A stretch of 64,000 nucleotides of DNA from Taudactylus pleione (Eukaryota; Chordata; Amphibia; Anura; Myobatrachidae): positions 744,001 through 808,000 of the forward strand of contig JAUIMM010000701.1 in assembly GCA_031769625.1 (NCBI GenBank), in the 5' to 3' direction. A model generated the notes under the pieces. That model worked only from the letters and a program-made list of their open reading frames with translations. It did not search any database and was not told where the DNA came from. A program made the translations under genes and the position numbers. Below are positions 1-63,081 of this stretch, piece after piece. The number at the start of each line of letters is the position of its first letter. Position 1 is the first letter of the stretch.

Positions 1-215
1 GGCGTCGAAATCCCGACGCCGATTATACTGACGCCGAGAGCCCGACATACCGAACGAAGGAAAGCCGGGCGGCGGGGTCGGACAGCTGCAGGGGATGGTG
101 GGGAGACATCAGTTTAGGCTGCGGAGATCGGGGAAGGAGTTAGGCATCCCTAAAGGAAGGTTTAGGGTGGGGATTAGGGTTAGTTTGATACTTACGATCA
201 GCATTTTCACTCGTA
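1..215. repeat. Interspersed GC-rich repeat fragment
   Basis: The first 200 bases contain short inverted words (ccgacgcc, cggcggggtcgg) followed by a run resembling ggattagggttag. The same vocabulary (gggatcccggc, cctaaccctccc) recurs at 25566-25800, so this is probably one end of a dispersed repeat cut by the window edge. No coding potential is seen. The stretch 215-1035 shows no recognisable feature. Confidence 0.4.
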
Positions 216-1034
216 CCGGTCTTCTAGCGTCAGAATTTTAACCGCCAGGCATAGGTCCGGCAATCATCCATACAACAGCAATCAAAAAAAATCAGATTGT
301 GATTTTTAACCAGTTTAAACATTCGCCAATCTGCGCTCATACATTAGATATTTTTCAGAGTTTTGCAGATCATTGTAAGTAAAGACAGAACTGTCAATCT
401 TGAAAGTCCCATCATGTTATTAGTAACGGTCTGCAAATCGGCTGATAGTTACCCTACATTAAGGATCTACAGCCCAGATTGGTCTGTGAAATCCAACATT
501 TTGTACAACCCAATTCCAATCAGTGTCTGATTCTGTGATCCCCATACATTGCAGATTTTTTACACAATCACATGCAAAACAGACTTGTACCAATTGATTG
601 CTGATGGATGGTGCCTAAACATCGCTCTAGTTATAGCTCCGCATTCAGGTATTGTGATCTTCCTCCTTATTACTGCCACCGGCCAGACTCAACATTCTCT
701 GGTGATCAGGCATATGCAGCTTCAATGCTACACTTAAAGGGTGAGGGTTATCCCGCTCTATTATAAGCTACTATATCCTGCATTGCATATGCATTTGGCT
801 AGCAGAAGGTAGTGCTACAGGTGGTCATAAATCCCACCTCAGAAACCACATTTACTGCAGTATCTTACATAGTTATACAGTACCTTACCCATAAGTTCAT
901 GGACCTTGGAGGCAAGATGTCTTATTTTTAATTGCATGCGTACATTTCAGTTATATGTCATTTGTATAATTGTTACAGGCCAACAGCACTTCCTAGTATT
1001 ATAAGTTTTTGAGAGTCTCAGCTGTAAATGTGTA

Positions 1035-1035
<1 letters not shown>

Positions 1036-1075
<40 letters not shown>
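1036..1075. repeat. (AC)n microsatellite
   Basis: About twenty uninterrupted AC dinucleotides, downstream of the RPL41 3' end. Confidence 0.95.
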
Positions 1076-1079
<4 letters not shown>

Positions 1080-1342
1080 GGCTGTCCAGTTAACTTTTGA
1101 AACCCCTGCTAGCCCTTTTGTCAATTAATTTTTATGCAAACACTTCAAAATATCTTTATTTATAAAATGCCAATTACAAGTATTTGGAACAATAAAAAGT
1201 TAAACATATGCTGTTTATGTATTCATTTAAGCATGTGCACAAGAGCTCATATGAAAGTAGCTTGTAGTTGAGAACATTGTCCTAAATAAAGTTCCTGGAG
1301 ATTTATGAAACATCAGAGTCAACTTCTATTTGTAGAAAAGAG

Positions 1343-1348
1343 TTTAAT
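1343..1348 (-). terminator. RPL41: Candidate RPL41 poly(A) signal (ATTAAA)
   Basis: Read on the minus strand, ATTAAA lies about 50 nt after the RPL41 stop codon, which suits a very short 3' UTR. A canonical AATAAA on the same strand at 1155-1160 is an alternative. Which one is used cannot be decided from sequence. Confidence 0.4.
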
Positions 1349-1395
1349 GCAGCTCACAACCAGAACGTCCACGTGCAGCTGCTCGGTCTGGGCCC

Positions 1396-4340
1396 TCACT
1401 TGGACCTCTGCCTCATCTTTCTTCGCTTGCGCTTCAGCCTAAGTTAAAGACAAATCATGAGAAAAGCTGACAAACATTGATGGACAGTGACTACACTGAG
1501 ACCTTTGATAAACTATTGCCTTCTCAAGTGTATTTCTGTACTGGCATTTGGAAAGAGTTTAATACACGTTAAGGAAATAAAGCTTAAGGCATGCGTTTGA
1601 TAATAGCTTGCAAGTAAGTTCAATTGTATGTGCAAAAAATTATAAATGTATATATGGGCTTGGTACAGAATCCCAGCAGTCAGGATACAGACAGTAGCAT
1701 CCCAACAGTCAGAGTCCTAATGCATGCATGTATCTTAATCCCCCCCCTAAATTAGGCCCCACATTTAGTCATTAATTCCCTTATCTTAAGTCACCCTAGC
1801 AGAGAACCTACACATGCACCCACCCCATTTCTGTGCAGTTCTATAAAGTCTCTTAAGAAATATTTCTCACAAGGACCACAGAACAGGGCCCCCTGCAACT
1901 GGGAATAAGGTTAGTTCTGGAACACTAGAGAAAAGTTTCAATCAACCAGCAAAATCAGGGTTACAATATGGCTGTGTTCTCACATACCTCCGCATTCTCT
2001 TCTTACGCCACTGTAAAAGAAAATAAATAAATATTACTTCATTTGAAACAGAAGTGTTAACACAAGACACTCCCTACCTAGTGTTCAAGAAAAACTAGCC
2101 CCCAAAGCCAGCCAGTGTCCTGTAACATAGCACACTAAAATGTTAATGCTAACAACCAGTTTGGTTAAGTTATTTCTTTCCTTATAGTAGTGTCTGATTT
2201 ACACTAATTTGAGTCCTTTCAACTCATAAGGCTGAACCTAGACTCTTTGGAACATGCAAGGGACAATTTAGAGCATGAAATGTTAGGGTAGCTTTCTGAA
2301 CAACCAAGCATAAAAGCTTGTGTGGACAATATAAAGGAGGACTTGGGAGCAACAAAATCTATTGTTATCCACTAAAAGTGTAAATTATGCATGGAGTGGA
2401 CTGTTCAGACAGCCTGACCCCAACACATGGTGGGCATAACAAAGCAAAGCACTTTCAGAAATTTGCTACTGGTGGCTTATAGAGCATACACTATCTGACA
2501 AACAGTCACTGCATTAAAATGAATGGAATCGCCCAAATCTGACTGCAAACACATCAGATGTCAGATATCGTTATCTGACCATCGGGAAGGCGGATTGTTC
2601 AGACATGTCAGATTTTCCTTCAGATATTAAGGATTTTTTAAGTTAAGATCTTAAGAAAAATATGACCGTGTGTATGCACCATTACAGGTTGTTGCACTAG
2701 TTCTAGGGTTCAATGTAATTATGGTTGCACTGACACATTAAGTACAAATGGCTGTCGCAGACCAGCACATTGTGACCACCAACATTACTTAATGCACCAC
2801 ATACATCCATAGAAAAACACTGATATTGGGCTACCATAATATACCTCACAATGCAGTAGCGTATAACAGAATTGTCTCTACAGGGGTCAATGAATTCCAT
2901 GCAATGCAAGATAGCAGGGTCAAGTGAATTAGCCATGAGTCCCATTATCTGCGGTTGCAAAATCACAGAAATGCCCACCATAGCACACCAACTCACCCCC
3001 ATCACAAGAACAAATGGAATGGATATTTGTACACTATGCAGCCCTATGAAAAAAAATAAAAAAAAACACAAGGTAAAGCTGGCCACACACATTGCGATAT
3101 TTTACCCGATCTGGCCGATTCCGACACATTGGAACGACAGAGCGTGTAAAATATGGCCAAATTGAGTAAATCGTGAGTCCCCACTCATGATCACGATGAG
3201 TGTCCCCCGCTGGTCGCACATCGCATCTTCAGATCTGCCGTGCAGTAGGGTAGAGCTGACAATCTAGGACCCGATGCACTGTGAAAGTCTGAATGCAGAC
3301 GAGATGGTTTGAACACCAAATCATGTTGAGATCGTGTGCTGAGCTGCCGGGGAGAGTTTCAAGGGAAATCGCACACATCAGCTCATCTTGAGCACATCGC
3401 TGTGTCTGGCCAGCATCAGTGATACCACAAATGCAGAATATGAGCTCACTCACTATACAGAGCAAGCCAGCTTATACCTAATTGGACCAAACCTTGCACT
3501 TGTTACTGAAAAATAAAACATGATGCATTTAATAAAGCTTTAATGAAACAGATCCCTGTTGCTAACCAAGAGCAGCAACAGCCAGACACTGCAGCAGCCA
3601 ACAAGTGTTCACCAAGATCAGCACCAGCGAGCTAGGGGCGGGACTATCCTATGCGCTGCTGCTAATTGGCTAACCAGAGTGTGTCACTCTGTCAGCCACC
3701 ACCCGCAGCAGCATGCACGCAGCAGTAGCCGCCCAGTGTTTTATACTCTCTGAAGTTGTAACCGAATATAAAAATAAGGAGATGGCCTGCTGGCAGCCGA
3801 AAGCAGTGACATCACCACATAGTTTAAAAAATAAAAAACCCTTTGGAAAAGTAGAGAATAATAAAAAAACAAGGGAGAAATCTAGCGATGGTGATGAAAC
3901 CTTGTATCCTAAACATTGCAGGGTTTAACATCGAAACCATCTGGTTGATGTATCCGATAAAGCATCAAATGATACCCATCCCCATCACACAGTAGCCCAA
4001 CATCGTACACTGTCCTGCCTATAACCGGTCGGTGCAAGGCAAGACGCACGATGTAGGGGGCCGCTGTTAGCATTCACACGACATAACCTGCATTACATTT
4101 AATTAAAACACCTTCATAAATACCCTGTCTGACAAGACATGCTGGGATTTGTAGCACCACCAGCAGCTGTAACGCTATGAAAAGACCGTCGGCGCGGCCT
4201 CAGGCAACGCAGCCCGACAGCAGCGGAGCTGCCACTACGGCCGCCATACTATATACAACTGCGCGACAAGAGAGGCCTAGTGCTACGGCCCCTGGTGTGT
4301 ACAAGGGTGGAGGATGCTCAGTTATTACCTTGGCTCTCAT
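1396..4340 (-). CDS. RPL41: Ribosomal protein eL41 (RPL41), three coding exons
   Basis: A 25-residue, extremely basic protein of the large cytosolic ribosomal subunit. Coding exons on the minus strand: 4340-4329 (MRAK), 2010-1988 (WRKKRMR plus two bases) and 1438-1396 (completing R, then LKRKRRKMRQRSK and TGA). All junctions have GT/AG ends (donors at 4328 and 1987; acceptors just before 2010 and 1438), and the parts sum to 78 nt, exactly 25 codons plus stop. The family is normally 25 residues, with this near-invariant Arg/Lys/Met composition. The presence of introns argues against a processed pseudogene. It is too short for ORF finders. A TATA-like TATAAA lies at 4451-4446 on the minus strand. 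The upstream region is shared with MCCC1. I see no clear TOP pyrimidine tract at the presumed start, so the exact transcription start is uncertain. Confidence 0.93.
1439..1987 (-). other. RPL41: RPL41 intron 2
   Basis: 549-nt intron between coding exons 2 and 3. It contains no recognised repeat or snoRNA that I could support. Confidence 0.85.
3078..3414. mobile_element. MITE in RPL41 intron 1
   Basis: A 337-bp element starting GCTGGCCACACACATTGCG and ending in a near reverse complement (cgctgtgtctggccagc). It shares internal words (gatcttcagatc-like blocks, tgcgatgtg, the agatcgggtaaaatat block) with the element at 59271-59602, so the two are the same family. The rest of RPL41 intron 1 (2011-4328) shows nothing else recognisable. 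Confidence 0.65.
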
Positions 4341-4755
4341 GTTAGCGGCACACGCTCGATCAGACTGTAGCGCGGTGACCGCAAATCACTATCACAGGCC
4401 CACCCGCAGCGCAGCCAGTAATCACCACCCGCCCCGCACCAACTGTTTATATGCTAGCTTCACTCACATGACGGCTTTCCCTCCCCTCCAATGTGATTGG
4501 TTAACGCGACACACGCCTTCGCTGTCTGATTGGCTGTATTCCGCTTCTACGGGTTCTCTATGTAGTCAAACTCGTTTCTATGTCACAAAATACTGTACAT
4601 CTAAATATGATTTGTGATTAAATATAATTACTTTGTATCGTTGGCTTACACAGTACACAGCACGGAGAGAGCGCAGGTTATTCCCAGAGGCACCGAGTTA
4701 CTGCGTATTAGGGGCGGTGCAGGAGTGTCACTCGGTTGTCAGTGAGACCAGCAAC
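4341..4755. promoter_or_regulatory. Bidirectional RPL41/MCCC1 promoter
   Basis: The two start codons are divergent and 415 bp apart. The interval is rich in CpG compared with flanking introns. It contains a CCAAT-type palindrome around 4488-4501 and another attgg near 4529, plus TATAAA on the minus strand at 4451-4446 pointing toward RPL41. No TATA box is seen toward MCCC1, as is usual for CpG-island housekeeping promoters. The 146-codon open frame crossing this interval is not a gene. Confidence 0.75.
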
Positions 4756-56820
<52,065 letters not shown>

Positions 56821-57045
56821 GTAAGTAAATTGTTAATACATCTGTAATTAAGGTCTGTAATTAAGGTTTACACACTGTGCTGCATCTTCATAGCACCCCC
56901 TTTATAACTTCTTCCACACTTAGCACCGTTTATTCTACAGATGTGTCCTCATACATCTAGCCTTCTTGCGCGGTAAGCAACCCTTCTAGTCACGCCATGC
57001 CGTGGTGTGACTTGGTAGCGCCAAGCATCTTTCCGTGAAACTTTT

Positions 57046-57338
57046 ATCCTTCAAATGCGTCTTATTCGCACAGCGATGTGAATAGTTAGCTCAAGCAGCT
57101 CCTACTGATTAAAATTATATGCGGCATGCTTATATTCTGTGTGTAACTGCAGGCATATCTGCATGCGAAATGCTGCGTTACAGTGTCAGCGGCTGTAACA
57201 CTGTAACGTAGCGTTTCACATGCAGATACACCCGCAGTCACACACAGAATATAAGCATGCCGCATATCATTTTAATCAGTAGGAGCTGCTTGTGCTAACT
57301 ATTCACATCGCTGTGCGAATAAGACGCATTTGAAGGTA
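57046..57338. mobile_element. Near-perfect palindromic MITE, TA flanks
   Basis: Arms of about 135 bp (ccttcaaatgcgtcttattc gcacagcg... mirrored to ...cgctgtgcgaataagacgcatttgaagg) with a very short loop near gtcagcggct. TA lies at both ends. It could extrude as a cruciform. Confidence 0.9.
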
Positions 57339-57664
57339 CAAAGTAGCCCGGAAATATGCTCAGCGTCTCCAAACGCTTCCAATGTAAAGCAATGAGGCAC
57401 CTGGCCGCATTCAATATTTGAACCACCAACTTACTGGTGATTGTATCTTGTGTTGTAATTGGTAGATTCAGGAAAAAAGACCAAGGGTCTTTAACTATAG
57501 GGACATTGACCAATTTAATTATCAAATTCGCAATCATGTCCCAGTATAATGCTATTTTGGGGCATGTCCACCATATGTGAATAAAATAACCTAGGGCACC
57601 ACAATCTCTCTAGCACTGAGGAGAGACAGAAGGAAACATTTTGTGTAATCTAGTAGGGACCAAG

Positions 57665-58093
57665 GCCCCGATTCAGAGGCTCTCGCTATTTGCGAGCGCA
57701 CACTCTGAATTAGGGTGTTTTTTTTTTTTTTTTAAACCCGGCCTCCAGGCCGCTCGCTAAGCTGTGGGTGAGACCCGTGTGGTAGGGTCTCAGGTCTTGC
57801 AAGCCCGAGTGGACTTCCTTCTCTAATAGAGCAGGAACTCCACTACGGACATCACGAGTGATGTCAGTAGGGCCGCCCACAAAAGGCAGGCGTTCCTTCG
57901 GGAACGCCTCTGTTTGTCCAGCCACCCCCCCTTCCCCCCCTACAAAACGGGGCGCGCTGTCGATGAACATCGACAGCGCTCCATCTGGTAGCGAGCCCCG
58001 GAGCCAGCTCACGCACGCCGCGCGTGTGCAATGGCCCATCCTCGACCTGCTTGCGAGCACTATGCGCTCGCGAGCGGGTCTGAATCAGGCCCC
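57665..58093. mobile_element. GATTCAGA-family MITE inside the L1 relic
   Basis: Ends GCCCCGATTCAGA and the inverted TCTGAATCAGGCCCC. AAG is duplicated at 57662-57664 and 58094-58096; with one copy removed the L1 frame (GWYLVPTRLHK) is restored, proving a 3-bp TSD. Confidence 0.88.
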
Positions 58094-58455
58094 AAGTACC
58101 ATCCGTAAAAGATCTTACAGGCGTTTTCCTTAACCAAGGTTGAAATAGATGTTTTTTAAATAGATATATGAATATCAGACCATGTTTGCTCATCAGGTGG
58201 TGGACCCAAGTCTTTTTCCCACTGAAGTACAAATGGTGAAGAAGGAAATTGCCTATTCGATAGGAGGAGAGAATAAGTGGCAGATATAATGGCCTGAGCT
58301 AGGGGCCTGTGATAACACAGAGATTCTAGGGCAGACAAAGAGCAGTGGTATAGAATTAGTCAAAGAGGCCACAAAGTGTCTTATTTGAAAACCTATAAAT
58401 GGGTTCACCTCCGGGAAGTTACATTTAGTTATAATATCAGGTAGCGACATACAGA

Positions 58456-60250
58456 GCCGGCTTTTGTTTAAACTTAGACGGACCGCGGCTGCGGCTCCAT
58501 TAATGTGAAGAGGCAGAATTAGTTAAATGAGGGGCTATGAAATAAAGGAGGGCAGCAGCAACACTTGGATCAATAGACTGGTCGGTGTTTAGCTGCAATA
58601 TCTATATAATGTGCCCTGACTAAACATAATGATGCCGTATGAGATATATGTATTAAGTGACAGAGCCGGCATTTATTAAAGTACAGACAGACCACGGTTG
58701 CGGCTCCGTTAATGTTAGGAGGCAGAATAATTTTTACACGGGGATATTGAGTGAAGTGATTGCGGCAGCAACACTGGAATCAATAGACTAAGATAGCATT
58801 AAGGAAGCTGCTAATAATTTTTGTGACCGTGATCAGCGGCACGAAGGGTGATATGTGGAATAAGAGTAACAGTATGGAATAACAGTGGCCCGAATAACAA
58901 CCAGTAAGTAATATATTATATAAGAACAAGGGTATGAAGTAATAGCAATTCCTTAAATAAGGGGAGTTAAATATATGAACCCTTAACCCATCTACGTATG
59001 CTTATTTATCATACTAAATGTGAAGCACACACTGTGTCACAGGGGGTGAGATACTGTATATCCTGATAATAATCACAGAGTGGAAAACTCATGTGGAATG
59101 ATTGCATGTGACCTCAATAATAGTGTCACCTCTGTTCAAAGTGAGGGATATATTCATTCCTGAGTGATATATACTTACCTGTTACACTGATTGTTAAGTG
59201 CATATTGTGTGAACATAGATACAGATTGTCTTTGACTCCTTAAGAACTCTAAACGATGATCTTTAACCAAGGTGCCTATACATATAGCGATGTGCTCACA
59301 ATCCCACGATGTGTACGATTTCCCCCTGTACTCTCCCCGGGAGCTCCCCGGCAGTCGTGGGCACGATTTGGTCTGAAAAAGCTTCCAATTTGACACACGA
59401 TCTATGGTGCCTCCTAAACTATCCAATGCTTCGTGACTTGAGATTGTCAGATCTGAAGATGCGATGTGCGATCTGTGGGGACGCGCATCGCATCGTGATC
59501 GTGAGTGGGGACTCACGATTTGGGCATATTTTACATGATCTGTCGTTCCGATGCGTCTGAATCGGCCAGATCGGGTAAAATATCGCCATGTGTGTAGGCA
59601 CCATTAGATTTTTCTGAAATTGTCTATACAGAATTATAACTTAGAATCAGAGACTAGATACATATGTTTCAGAATTCTTCTATATATTTGAATAACTAGA
59701 TACTTGTGTATCAATTGGAGTCTATACCAAACGCTGAGCACTGAGATTGGACACATACAGTGAGGATATTGAATCCCTGAAGCATTATAAGAGATCAATT
59801 ATCTCACATATTAAATAAATACACTGCCTCAATAAGATTATGGGAATATAGTATTCTCTTTAAACCAATAATTTGTGAATGAATACTTGATAAATACAGC
59901 TTTAAGTGATAATAAATGGGACACAGAGATTATTTACAGCTTTTATTTTAATTTTCACCACTGTTCTATACAATTTTACTTTGCTGATTTTATAATATTA
60001 TTTATTAAAAATATTTATTAAAAGTTATGTTTTAGATATCAAATTTGTACCTATATTAGTATTCATGTGCATTCCACTAATTGGACTACTTTTTCTATGT
60101 TAATGATAATGGTTGCTCTATTAGTCCAGGGATAGCACCCCTATTATTTATACATATAATATATTCAAAAGTATAAATAATAAATAAGGGGTACACTATA
60201 TAGGTTATTGTTAACAATTTACTTTGTTGCGACCATTTAGTTTTGTTTGT
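58456..60250. mobile_element. Unclassified 1.8-kb retroelement-like insertion, 14-bp TSD
   Basis: Flanked by identical 14-mers TAGCGACATACAGA (58442-58455 and 60251-60264); removing it rejoins the L1 frame at ICMSL/PDII. A long TSD of this size suggests target-primed insertion. Two similar ~130-bp blocks starting gagccggc (58453 and 58661) form a tandem duplication at one end. No ORF. A MITE (59271-59602) is nested inside. Possibly Penelope-like, unproven. Confidence 0.7.
59271..59602. mobile_element. MITE, same family as 3078-3414
   Basis: Ends ggtgcctatacatatagcgat and the inverted atcgccatgtgtgtaggcacc. Internal cagatctgaagatgcgatgtg occurs inverted in the 3078-3414 copy. Confidence 0.75.
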
Positions 60251-60920
60251 TAGCGACATACAGATACCATTATCCAAAACATTTATAACAAAACGTATAT
60301 TTCTACAAATCCAGGGGCGGGAACACAACAAGGATTGGTCTGGTGGGAAAATGGGATTATCCCATAAAGGGGTAAGGGAAGAGGGAGACAAGAGGAGTTT
60401 GAAGTGCTGGGTACAGTAGTCCCATGTCTGGCAGGTGAAATTAAGGACGGGATTTAAACTAATGTAAGGGGATCTGGACTTGGAGTGTATCAGGAAATGG
60501 GAGGCTAACGAATTAGCATGACTCAGGTCCGTTTCCAACTGGAGCCACCTAAGAGTGGAGGTGGGAACGAACCAGCCAATAGCGTGACTTAAATGAGAGG
60601 CAAAACAGTATAAGCGGATGTCCCAAAAATCCCTCCCTCCACCACAGGTCTTGAGAATCCCTTTCTAGGCACTTTTTTCCGCCAGACAAATCAGAGAAAC
60701 CAGGTATGTAGTTGAGCTACAACTGATTCTGGAACCTTAACTGGCAAAGTTTGGAACAAGTATAAAAGACGTGGGAGTATGTTCATTTTAAGGACCACTA
60801 TATGGCCTAACCAGGAGATGGTAAGAGATTGCCACCTGTGCAGGTCCGCTTTGATGGACGAGATCAGAGGAAGAAAGTTCTCTTTCTCCTACAAGTTCGC
60901 TTGTAATAGAGATGCCCAGG

Positions 60921-61381
60921 CAGGGCTGGCTCCAGGGGTCGGAGCACCCTGTGCCGGCTCTTTACAGTGCGACCCAACATCACACGCAACCGAAAATGGG
61001 GGCATAGCCTAATTTCCATAGGCCACACCCCCTACGTGACGTTATTTGGAGGCGGGCCCGCATGGCACGCCTCCAAATAACGTCAGGCTGGCTGGGAGGA
61101 GCCTCAGTAGCCGGGCTTACCCCAGCCTCTCCCCCGCCACTGAATGGATGACGCATGCGCGCAGCATCCATTCAGACTCCGGGGTCTGGCACCACCGCAC
61201 AGCTGTGGCGGTGGGGGTCCCCAACTTTCCGATTTGACCACCCGCGGGCCACTTCGGCCCACGGGTGGAACAGCGGTACAGTACTGTCCCACTGAAATCG
61301 GGATGTTGGGGAGGGGTGCGCCCTCTATGGGTGACGCCCCTGTTCAACCGCACTGGTCGAACACCCCTAGAGCCGGCCCTG
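60921..61381. mobile_element. hAT-type MITE inside the L1 relic
   Basis: 461 bp. Ends CAGGGCTGGCTCCAGG and the inverted CTAGAGCCGGCCCTG, flanked by the 8-bp duplication TGCCCAGG (60913-60920 and 61382-61389). Confidence 0.9.
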
Positions 61382-61986
61382 TGCCCAGGTATCAGGTATT
61401 AGTAGGACTCCAAGAGAATTTATAGTTGGATTGCAAAAGTGACAGACGGGCCGGAGTTATGTGGAGGGGCAACGTTTTGTTTTTAGACCAGTTAATTTTA
61501 TAGCCCGACAAACGTCCATATTCAGTGAGAAGTCGCCAAAAATTTAGCAGGGAGGTGTGGGGTAAGGAAAGGGAAAGCAGAACGTTGTCAGCAAACAATT
61601 AAATCTTATAGTCGGACCCATCAACATTGCTCCCTGTGATATCATTCGAAGTATGAATACGTGCCGCCAGGGGTTCAATGGTTAAAGCAAAGATCAGTGG
61701 TGACAAAGGATGTTTGTAATCTTCAATGGACAAGAAGCTAGTCCATTTACAGATCTTATCTTTATTTTAGTTTATGTAGCTGTTATTTCAAATGATGTTC
61801 CTGTCATGTGCATGAGGCAGTTAAAAACAAATGATAAGTCTTTCTTTTTACATGCTTCTGTCACTTACAACAGTTTCATATTACATGCATTCTGTTCATC
61901 ACTCGTTGTTACATTACCTAATCATGCAGGGTGATTAGCCTTTTTCACTATAGCCAAGAAACTTCCCAAGAACTGCAAAACACTAA

Positions 61987-62160
61987 GGGGGTATTCATCA
62001 AAGCTTGGCGATAGATAACATTGTGAAAGGTAAAGCACCAACCAGTCTGCTCCTAACTATCACTTTACAGGCTGTGTTTGAAAAATTACATTTAGGAGCT
62101 GACTGGTTGGTACTTTATCTTTCAATTTTATCACTCTCCAAGTTTTGATGAATACCCTTC
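61987..62160. mobile_element. Palindromic MITE (ATAAAGTGGAGAG family), copy 3, TAA TSD
   Basis: Ends GGGGGTATTCATCAAAGCTTGG and the inverted CCAAGTTTTGATGAATACCC, flanked by TAA at 61984-61986 and 62161-62163. Confidence 0.85.
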
Positions 62161-62163
62161 TAA

Positions 62164-62486
62164 GAGCTGGATTCAATTAGCCGTGGTAACCGCAGACTAA
62201 TGCAGTGGCCCAGGCTATTCAATTGTAGCCCGCAGGCTGACTTAACGCAGATTTCTCTTTGAGCCTGAGGCAGGCTCAAACAAAAATCAATGCTAAGTGC
62301 CCTTATCATGGGTGCCGCAAACGAGATAACCCATAGCTTCGGGCACTTATACCAGAATCTATCAGTTAATGTGCATTAGCCATGGATCTACTGCGTAAGG
62401 AAAAGGGCTTATAATTGAAAAGCTCCAGTCGTAAAAGTTTGAGGCTACCTTGCGCTGTAATTTTCACGGCTATTTGAATCCGGCCC
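62164..62486. mobile_element. GGATTCAATTA-type MITE, TAA TSD
   Basis: Starts GAGCTGGATTCAATTAGCCG and ends with the inverted GCTATTTGAATCCGGCCC. TAA at 62161-62163 is shared with the preceding MITE, and TAA at 62487-62489 closes it. The stretch 62490-63081 has only an (AT)n run near 63065-63081. Confidence 0.82.
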
Positions 62487-63081
62487 TAAGTGTTGGCTAA
62501 CCAATACTAAAATGTGTCACCATACTCACTGTAAGCAACAATTAATAACATATTAGCACTGCCTTTTTTAACTATGTTTTCATATTCTTATATAACAGTC
62601 ACCACAAATATATATTGCTAGCGTTTGCTCGCAGCTTCGATTGCGTGGATGTCCGTTATTGCTCAGCAGAGCTAATTTTACAAAGACACTAGTGGCATCT
62701 ATCCTATTGTGATGTATATTTTATATTGTAGACATTGATCACAAAATGTCTTTGTAAACAATAAGTTTTCTATTTTTTTTATGTTAACCACAAAATCCAA
62801 TTCAAGGGGCAATCAATCTCACAGTCCAGTCTAAGTTCACTTTAGTCAAACAAATCTTATCTTGAAGAGCCCAAATCAGATGTTACCTAACCTACAGTAA
62901 CTCTGCAAGGTTACAAGTAACATGAGCAGCGCCTCTATGATATGTAGCATTTGTCTTGGTACGCCAGCTATTGGATTGACATGTATACTGTTACTTCATG
63001 AGTCAAGATAAGCTGCCTGATTAGTGCTTAACATATAGTTGGATTTTCCTGCAAAATAAATCTTGATATATATATATATAT

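Larger units (their letters stand above)
57339..61715 (-). pseudogene. L1 (Tx1-like) ORF2 relic, split by three insertions
   Basis: Minus-strand pieces, 5' to 3'. 61715-61382 gives PLIFALTIEPLAARIHTS, then LFADNVLLSLSLPHTSLLNF (the FADD motif mutated to FADN) and YGRLSGYKINWSKNKTLPLH. 60912-60251 gives NILPRLLYLFQTLPV, WFLRFVWRKK and the ANSLASHFLIHSKS region. 58443-58094 gives PDIITKCNFPEV, HRPLAQAIISATYSLLLSNR and QWEKDLGPPPDEQTWSDIHI. 57661-57339 gives YFIHIWWTCPKIALYWDMIA. Together this is the second half of a non-LTR ORF2: polymerase palm, thumb and C-terminal domain. It is interrupted by a hAT MITE, a 1.8-kb insertion and a GATTCAGA MITE. Stops and the FADN change mean it is dead. Confidence 0.85.

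Noticed and set aside
2703..3165. Overlapping 129- and 97-codon frames in RPL41 intron 1
   Set aside because: No domain, opposite strands of the same DNA, and partly within a MITE.
4177..4617. 146-codon plus-strand frame
   Set aside because: Crosses RPL41 exon 1 antisense and the shared promoter; open only because the region is GC-rich.
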